This document shows positions 59,536 through 64,000 of a stretch of DNA of 64,000 nt, in pieces. Under the pieces are notes generated by a model that saw only the letters and a program-made list of their open reading frames with translations, was not told where the DNA came from and ran no database searches. Position 1 is the first letter of the stretch. Each line of letters opens with the position of its first letter. The position numbers were made by a program, and so were the translations under genes. Origin of the DNA: Sphingobacterium athyrii (GTDB taxonomy: Bacteria > Bacteroidota > Bacteroidia > Sphingobacteriales > Sphingobacteriaceae); contig NZ_QCXX01000008.1 in NCBI RefSeq assembly GCF_003071065.1, positions 62,001 through 126,000 of the forward strand, read 5' to 3'.

Positions 59536-62500
59536 ATGAATTTCCTCATAAAGCAGATCCAAAACATGGTCATTATCACATGGCTACTTTGCCCATTTAT
59601 GTCTTGTTTGGGCCAGAATTTCAGTTTTGAGACACTAACACAGGAAAATGTATTAGATAAACAGGCAGTTTTGACTATCGCACAGGATAAAAAGGGAAAA
59701 CTTTGGTTTGGCGGAGGGAATAATCTGTTTGTTTACGACTCACAAACTATTATAAACCTTCGTGTTCAAGATAGCATATTCAACAAATTGGATTATATTA
59801 ATAAGATTTGTATAAATGACAAAAATGATCTTTTTATAGCTACCGCAACACAAGTATTTATTTTCAACATAGACAAACGAAAGGCTGTATTGAGGAAAGG
59901 AAAGCCTTTTATAGAAAAACTCGTTGTCTCGGATATACAAATTCTCTCAGGCCAGATCTTTTTATGTACAAATAGAGGTCTATATATAGCTATTCCAGCT
60001 TCAGGCTCCTATGATTTTAAATTAATTTTAGATCGTCCTCATACGCAGACTATAGTTCAAACAGGACCAGACTCGTACACGATAGCTAGTTCCAACGGTC
60101 TCGAATCATTTGTATACAACAACAAACGAATATCTAAAATCCATAACCTAGGGTTCCCCGTATTACCGCTAAAGGAACGAATCTTTAGTACAATGCATTT
60201 TAAAGACAACATGCTCTGGGTAGGGACAAAATTACATGGTCTATTTCTGTTCAACTTTTCCAGTGGAAATTGGAGGAATCTAAGAGAAGAAAATAGTAAC
60301 CTCCTGAGTAATAACGTTCGTAAAATCATCAGAAACGCAAATGGGGAGCTATTAATCGGAACGTTGAAAGGTCTTTCTGTTTTCAAGGGCTCTCCTGTTT
60401 TCACAAATTACAAACATAATACATCCATCAAAAACTCGCTCAGTCAAAATTCGATTTATGATATCTTTGTCGATAATCAAAATGTTATCTGGCTAGGAAC
60501 ATATTTTGGAGGTATTAATGCAGTTTATCCTGATTTGATCCCTATCCGATCCTATTCTACACGTTCTTTATTAAATCAACGTTTGAATAGCGATATCGTG
60601 GGCAGTTTTGCAGTTTCCAAAAATGCGGCCTGGATAGGCACTGAAGAAGAAGGAATCAATAAAATTGATAAAATTACGGGGAATACCAGTCCACAACCGA
60701 ATTTGACCCGATCAAACCTGATAAAAGACCTCTATGTCCGGGATGAAAAATTATATGCCGCACAATATGGTGGTGGCTACTCCATCATTGACCTAAAATC
60801 GGGTAATACCAAAAATTATCTCCTCGAAAAGGATCTCTTAAACCTGAAAAACAATATTTATAGCATTTACGTGGATCCAGCACAACGAATCTATTTAGGT
60901 ACAAATAAGGGGCTTTACATTACGGAACAGGAAAAACCACCACAGTTTGATTCCTCGCTCGCAGCAAATACAATAGATGAGATACAGGCAGATGATAAAC
61001 AACAGATTTATTTCCTGCAATCAGGAAAACTATACCGGAAAAAGACGTTTAGTACTACTATCCAACCCATAAAGCAAGTTGATTCACTTTACATCAATGG
61101 ATTTCATGTAGCACCCAATGGCAATATTTGGCTTACTTCGAACGGGGATTTATATCATTTCGATCTTAAAGATCGTTTAATCCTTATAGCACGCTTCCCC
61201 AACAACACGCTAGGCTGGCCAGTGATGATCGACAAACATTTCTGGATCAGCAGCAAAAATGGACTGATTTTCTTCGACCCAACGACAAAGTATCATACTG
61301 TCCTTAATCAGTACGATGGTCTCCCCGTTAAGAATATGCTAGGAGCAAAGGTCTATAACAGCGACGCCGGTGTTTTATTCGTGACTACACTGAACGGTCT
61401 GGTTTCCATCGACACCCGAAAAATCACTTTTAATCAGAAGAAACCAAATGTGCTTTTTAGAAATATATTCCTTGAAGATACCCCATTAAACTATGGCCGC
61501 ATCCAACAAGGTGATCGGTCCAACAGCTATCAGTTGCAATTACGTTATGACGAGAATTTTATCACGGTCAATTTTTCAAGTTCCAATTTTATCAAACCAC
61601 AAAAAAATAGATATCGTTATAAGCTCGAAGGTTTTGATAAAGACTGGATAGAAACCAATACCCCAAGTATCAGATACACCAATATCCCCGAGGGGCGGCA
61701 CACACTGACCGTATATGCCAGCAATAATGACGGCGTCTGGAGCAGTACTCCGCTACAAATACATATCGCTATAAAACCTCCGATCTGGCGCACCTGGTGG
61801 GCCTACCTCTTATATGCCGGACTATTTACCCTCGGGGTGCATTTTGTCATTAAGTTTGTTGTGGAACGCCAGATGCTGATCAATTCCGAACGGGAACAGG
61901 AAAAGAAAATCAAATTCTTTACACAAATTTCGCATGAAATCCGTACGCCGCTGACCTTGATCACTGCACCTCTGGACGAAATCATTACCGAAACCGCCAA
62001 TTTAACGACCACCCAGTCTAAGATCAAACGGATTAAAAAGAATGCTGCTAAATTATTGGGGGTTGTTAACGAACTACTTGATTTCAAAAAATTTGACGAC
62101 AAGCACTTCATCCTGAAACAAAGCGATATCCCTTTCAGAGAATATATTGAAGACACATTTTACCTCCTCAATGATCTTGCGCAGAATAAACATATCAATT
62201 ATTATATCCGGAAATTGGATGCCGTAGGGTTACAATCCATAGACCCTGTTCAATTTGACAAGGTCATGTTCAATCTATTGTCAAATGCCATTAAGTATAC
62301 GCCCGAGAATGGCACCGTTTATCTTGAACTTCTTGAGAGTGAAGACAGCATCATTATCAACATCGTTGATAATGGCATTGGCATTGCAACGGACAATCAA
62401 TTCAAGATCTTTGAAGAATACTATCGGGAAGAACAGGCAAACGACAGCATAGGTACCGGAATCGGATTAGCGTTGACCAAACAGATTATCCTACAGCATC

Positions 62501-63417
62501 AGGGAGAGATCCGTTGCTTTACAATGAAAGATGAAAAAGGAGAATGGACGGTGTTTAACCTACGTTTGCCAAAGCTATCGAAAGTCCGCGTGTCATCTCC
62601 TACAGACTCCATGACGACCGCAATAGATCATTCAAATTTAGCAACTCCGACAGCCCCGGACAGATCTTTGCAACAGACCATCCTCATTGCCGAAGACAAT
62701 AGAGAACTACTGGATACCATTGTTCATTTGTTTCAGGACAGCTATACCGTCATCACGGCTGTCAATGGCGAAGATGCATTAACAAAAGCGCTAGAATACA
62801 TCCCCGACCTGATCCTGTCTGACCTAATGATGCCTTATATGAATGGAGCTCAGTTATGCCGGGCAATAAAGACAAATATCACAACTAGCCATATTCCCGT
62901 TATCTTGCTGACCGCAGTGACAGACAGTGACTCACAGACACAGGCCCTACAATTTGGAGCAAACATCTATCTAACCAAACCTTTTGACAATAGGCTATTG
63001 TTTCTATCTGTGCAGAATCTCATCGCAATCAGCCGTAAAAAGAGCAGGGAATTTCAGGTTAAAAAGACAGATTTCGACAATGAACTGGATGCGCAATTTA
63101 TTGCCTCATTGGATCAACTGATCGAAGAAAATATACAGTCAGAAGATTTTGACGTTAACTTTATATCCCGAAACATGGGAATGAGTGCGCCTATTCTCTA
63201 CCGCAAACTCAGAGCAATATCCAATCTCTCTATCAACAATTATGTCAAGATGTACCGCCTTAATAAAGCCAGAGTGTTGTTGAAATCTTCGATGAATATC
63301 AGTGAGGTCGCTTATGCCGTAGGATTTTCAGACCGAAAATATTTTAGTAAAGAATTCAAGAAACAATTCGGACATAACCCATCTGAAGAAACCTCAGCCG
63401 CAGAGCAAGACGGTTAA
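59536..63417 (+). CDS. hybrid two-component system regulator (HTCS) of the PUL
   Basis: A 1293-residue one-protein signalling system. A signal peptide at about 1-28 (MVIITWLLCPFMSCLGQNF) comes first. Periplasmic two-bladed-propeller Reg_prop repeats run from about 30 to 650 (GKLWFGGGNNLF, NVIWLGTYFGGINAV). A Y_Y_Y domain at about 660-735 follows (NRYRYKLEGFDKDWIETN), then a transmembrane helix at about 745-768. The kinase has FFTQISHEIRTPLTLI with His800, NLLSNAIKYTPENGTVY, and DNGIGIATD. The receiver has LILSDLMMPYMNGAQLC with Asp1096, and an AraC-type HTH ends the protein at about 1190-1285 (YAVGFSDRKYFSKEFKKQFG). It senses a breakdown product of the target glycan and activates the PUL. Confidence 0.94.
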   Translation: MNFLIKQIQNMVIITWLLCPFMSCLGQNFSFETLTQENVLDKQAVLTIAQDKKGKLWFGGGNNLFVYDSQTIINLRVQDSIFNKLDYINKICINDKNDLFIATATQVFIFNIDKRKAVLRKGKPFIEKLVVSDIQILSGQIFLCTNRGLYIAIPASGSYDFKLILDRPHTQTIVQTGPDSYTIASSNGLESFVYNNKRISKIHNLGFPVLPLKERIFSTMHFKDNMLWVGTKLHGLFLFNFSSGNWRNLREENSNLLSNNVRKIIRNANGELLIGTLKGLSVFKGSPVFTNYKHNTSIKNSLSQNSIYDIFVDNQNVIWLGTYFGGINAVYPDLIPIRSYSTRSLLNQRLNSDIVGSFAVSKNAAWIGTEEEGINKIDKITGNTSPQPNLTRSNLIKDLYVRDEKLYAAQYGGGYSIIDLKSGNTKNYLLEKDLLNLKNNIYSIYVDPAQRIYLGTNKGLYITEQEKPPQFDSSLAANTIDEIQADDKQQIYFLQSGKLYRKKTFSTTIQPIKQVDSLYINGFHVAPNGNIWLTSNGDLYHFDLKDRLILIARFPNNTLGWPVMIDKHFWISSKNGLIFFDPTTKYHTVLNQYDGLPVKNMLGAKVYNSDAGVLFVTTLNGLVSIDTRKITFNQKKPNVLFRNIFLEDTPLNYGRIQQGDRSNSYQLQLRYDENFITVNFSSSNFIKPQKNRYRYKLEGFDKDWIETNTPSIRYTNIPEGRHTLTVYASNNDGVWSSTPLQIHIAIKPPIWRTWWAYLLYAGLFTLGVHFVIKFVVERQMLINSEREQEKKIKFFTQISHEIRTPLTLITAPLDEIITETANLTTTQSKIKRIKKNAAKLLGVVNELLDFKKFDDKHFILKQSDIPFREYIEDTFYLLNDLAQNKHINYYIRKLDAVGLQSIDPVQFDKVMFNLLSNAIKYTPENGTVYLELLESEDSIIINIVDNGIGIATDNQFKIFEEYYREEQANDSIGTGIGLALTKQIILQHQGEIRCFTMKDEKGEWTVFNLRLPKLSKVRVSSPTDSMTTAIDHSNLATPTAPDRSLQQTILIAEDNRELLDTIVHLFQDSYTVITAVNGEDALTKALEYIPDLILSDLMMPYMNGAQLCRAIKTNITTSHIPVILLTAVTDSDSQTQALQFGANIYLTKPFDNRLLFLSVQNLIAISRKKSREFQVKKTDFDNELDAQFIASLDQLIEENIQSEDFDVNFISRNMGMSAPILYRKLRAISNLSINNYVKMYRLNKARVLLKSSMNISEVAYAVGFSDRKYFSKEFKKQFGHNPSEETSAAEQDG

Positions 63418-63447
63418 AACCGTTCTTTAAACTGGGATAGTTAAAAT

Positions 63448-63484
63448 AAAGAAGCCACATTTTATGCTAAAATATGGCTTCTTT
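63448..63484. terminator. bidirectional terminator between the HTCS gene and GH88
   Basis: aaagaagccacatttta (63448-63464) faces taaaatatggcttcttt (63468-63484) across a 3-nt loop, with one mismatch. It lies between the convergent ends of the two genes. Confidence 0.9.
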
Positions 63485-63502
63485 ATTTTGTGAGATACCT
63501 AT

Positions 63503-64000
63503 TTATTTTACAATTTCCTTAATTATTGGCTCACCCGCCAATAATCTCTTATAGCGCACCAATGCTTCTACATAATAGTAGTCAGCGTAGGTCAAAGGCA
63601 CATCCACTTCTGAATTCAAGGGTAAAGCACCAACACTGTGTTGAAGAATATAGCCACCATTTTGACCGTAAGCTGCCAGATAAGGCGCTTGCGATAAATT
63701 TTTTATCATCGTTTCGGCTTTATCCAAGTAATTTGTGGATTCAGTACCTTTTGTATATTGAGAAAGCTCCAATAGCGCCGAAGCATACAAAGCTGCTGCC
63801 GACACGTCTCTTAAATCTTTATTAGGATACATCTTATCAGATGAAGCAATTTTATCCTTGTCAAAGTCCCAATAAGGAATCAGATCTGAAGGTAAGTTTG
63901 GATTGTCAAGGATATATTTCGCTATCTGTTGCGCCTGCTTCAAAAATTCCTTCTTCTTTGTTTCACGGTACATCATCGTGTAACCATATAAAGCCCAACC
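63503..64000 (-). CDS. second GH88 unsaturated glucuronyl hydrolase (partial, C-terminal part)
   Basis: The last 165 residues are in the window; the gene continues beyond the right edge. It starts inside the hallmark GWALYGYTMMYRET and continues with NPNLPSDLIPYWDFDKDK, KDLRDVSAAALYASALLELS, GGYILQHSVG and EVDVPLTYADYYYVEALVRY. Nearly every block is shared with the GH88 at 51696, so they are close paralogues. The catalytic Asp residues are in the unseen half. Two GH88 enzymes in one PUL suggest two linkage types or two cellular locations. Confidence 0.93.
   Translation of the reverse strand, partial: GWALYGYTMMYRETKKKEFLKQAQQIAKYILDNPNLPSDLIPYWDFDKDKIASSDKMYPNKDLRDVSAAALYASALLELSQYTKGTESTNYLDKAETMIKNLSQAPYLAAYGQNGGYILQHSVGALPLNSEVDVPLTYADYYYVEALVRYKRLLAGEPIIKEIVK

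Overview
The window looks like a Sphingobacteriaceae chromosome, most likely Sphingobacterium or a close relative (Bacteroidota). The case rests on several things: -7 boxes of the form TAnnTTTG, a SusC/SusD pair beside a hybrid two-component regulator, a diheme-type SdhC with SdhA and SdhB, a carbamoyltransferase of the N-succinylornithine/N-acetylornithine type, Bacteroidota-style extensions on L17, L22 and S3, moderate A+T content, and little sign of Shine-Dalgarno motifs. No rRNA, tRNA, CRISPR array, phage or intact insertion sequence was recognised.

Layout. 1-1100: the start of a CsaA-like tRNA-binding protein, a small CsbD-like protein and an outer-membrane beta-barrel protein. 1200-4760: succinate dehydrogenase/fumarate reductase sdhCAB. 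4838-8593: a very large NtrY-like sensor kinase with no partner regulator beside it. 8880-21460: a mixed housekeeping block with a coiled-coil membrane protein, GDP-mannose dehydratase, a lipocalin-like lipoprotein, two LPG-synthase/flippase-like membrane proteins, an SDR, an alpha/beta hydrolase, a DUF2089 regulator with two membrane proteins, an acyltransferase, a GT2 glycosyltransferase, RuvC, and an unassigned protein with kinase-like motifs. 21757-27277: an Lrp-type regulator convergent with an arginine operon (argD, argF', argB, proC, argE). 27437-42479: one long minus-strand ribosomal block running from rplC to rplQ, including secY, map, infA and rpoA. It has a near-consensus promoter upstream of rplC and a strong terminator after rplQ, and rpsJ is not attached. 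rpmJ and rpmD are present as short genes.

42821-51554 is accessory: a DinB-like protein convergent with a WYL regulator, decayed remnants including a possible TnpB tail, an AraC regulator, a 63-bp tandem repeat array followed by a perfect 20-bp inverted repeat, two unassigned soluble proteins, a lipoprotein, and a NarL-type two-component pair whose kinase carries TPR-like repeats. 51696-64000 is a polysaccharide utilization locus: GH88, DUF2264, SusD, SusC, a divergent hybrid two-component regulator, and a second GH88 cut by the window end. Together these would sense, import and remove unsaturated uronic acid from lyase-generated oligosaccharides.

The least explained pieces are the tandem array with its inverted repeat and the two genes downstream, the kinase-like protein abutting ruvC, and the DUF2089/PH/Yip1-like membrane module. 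The substrate-specificity residue of the carbamoyltransferase (Val90) predicts a succinylated arginine pathway.
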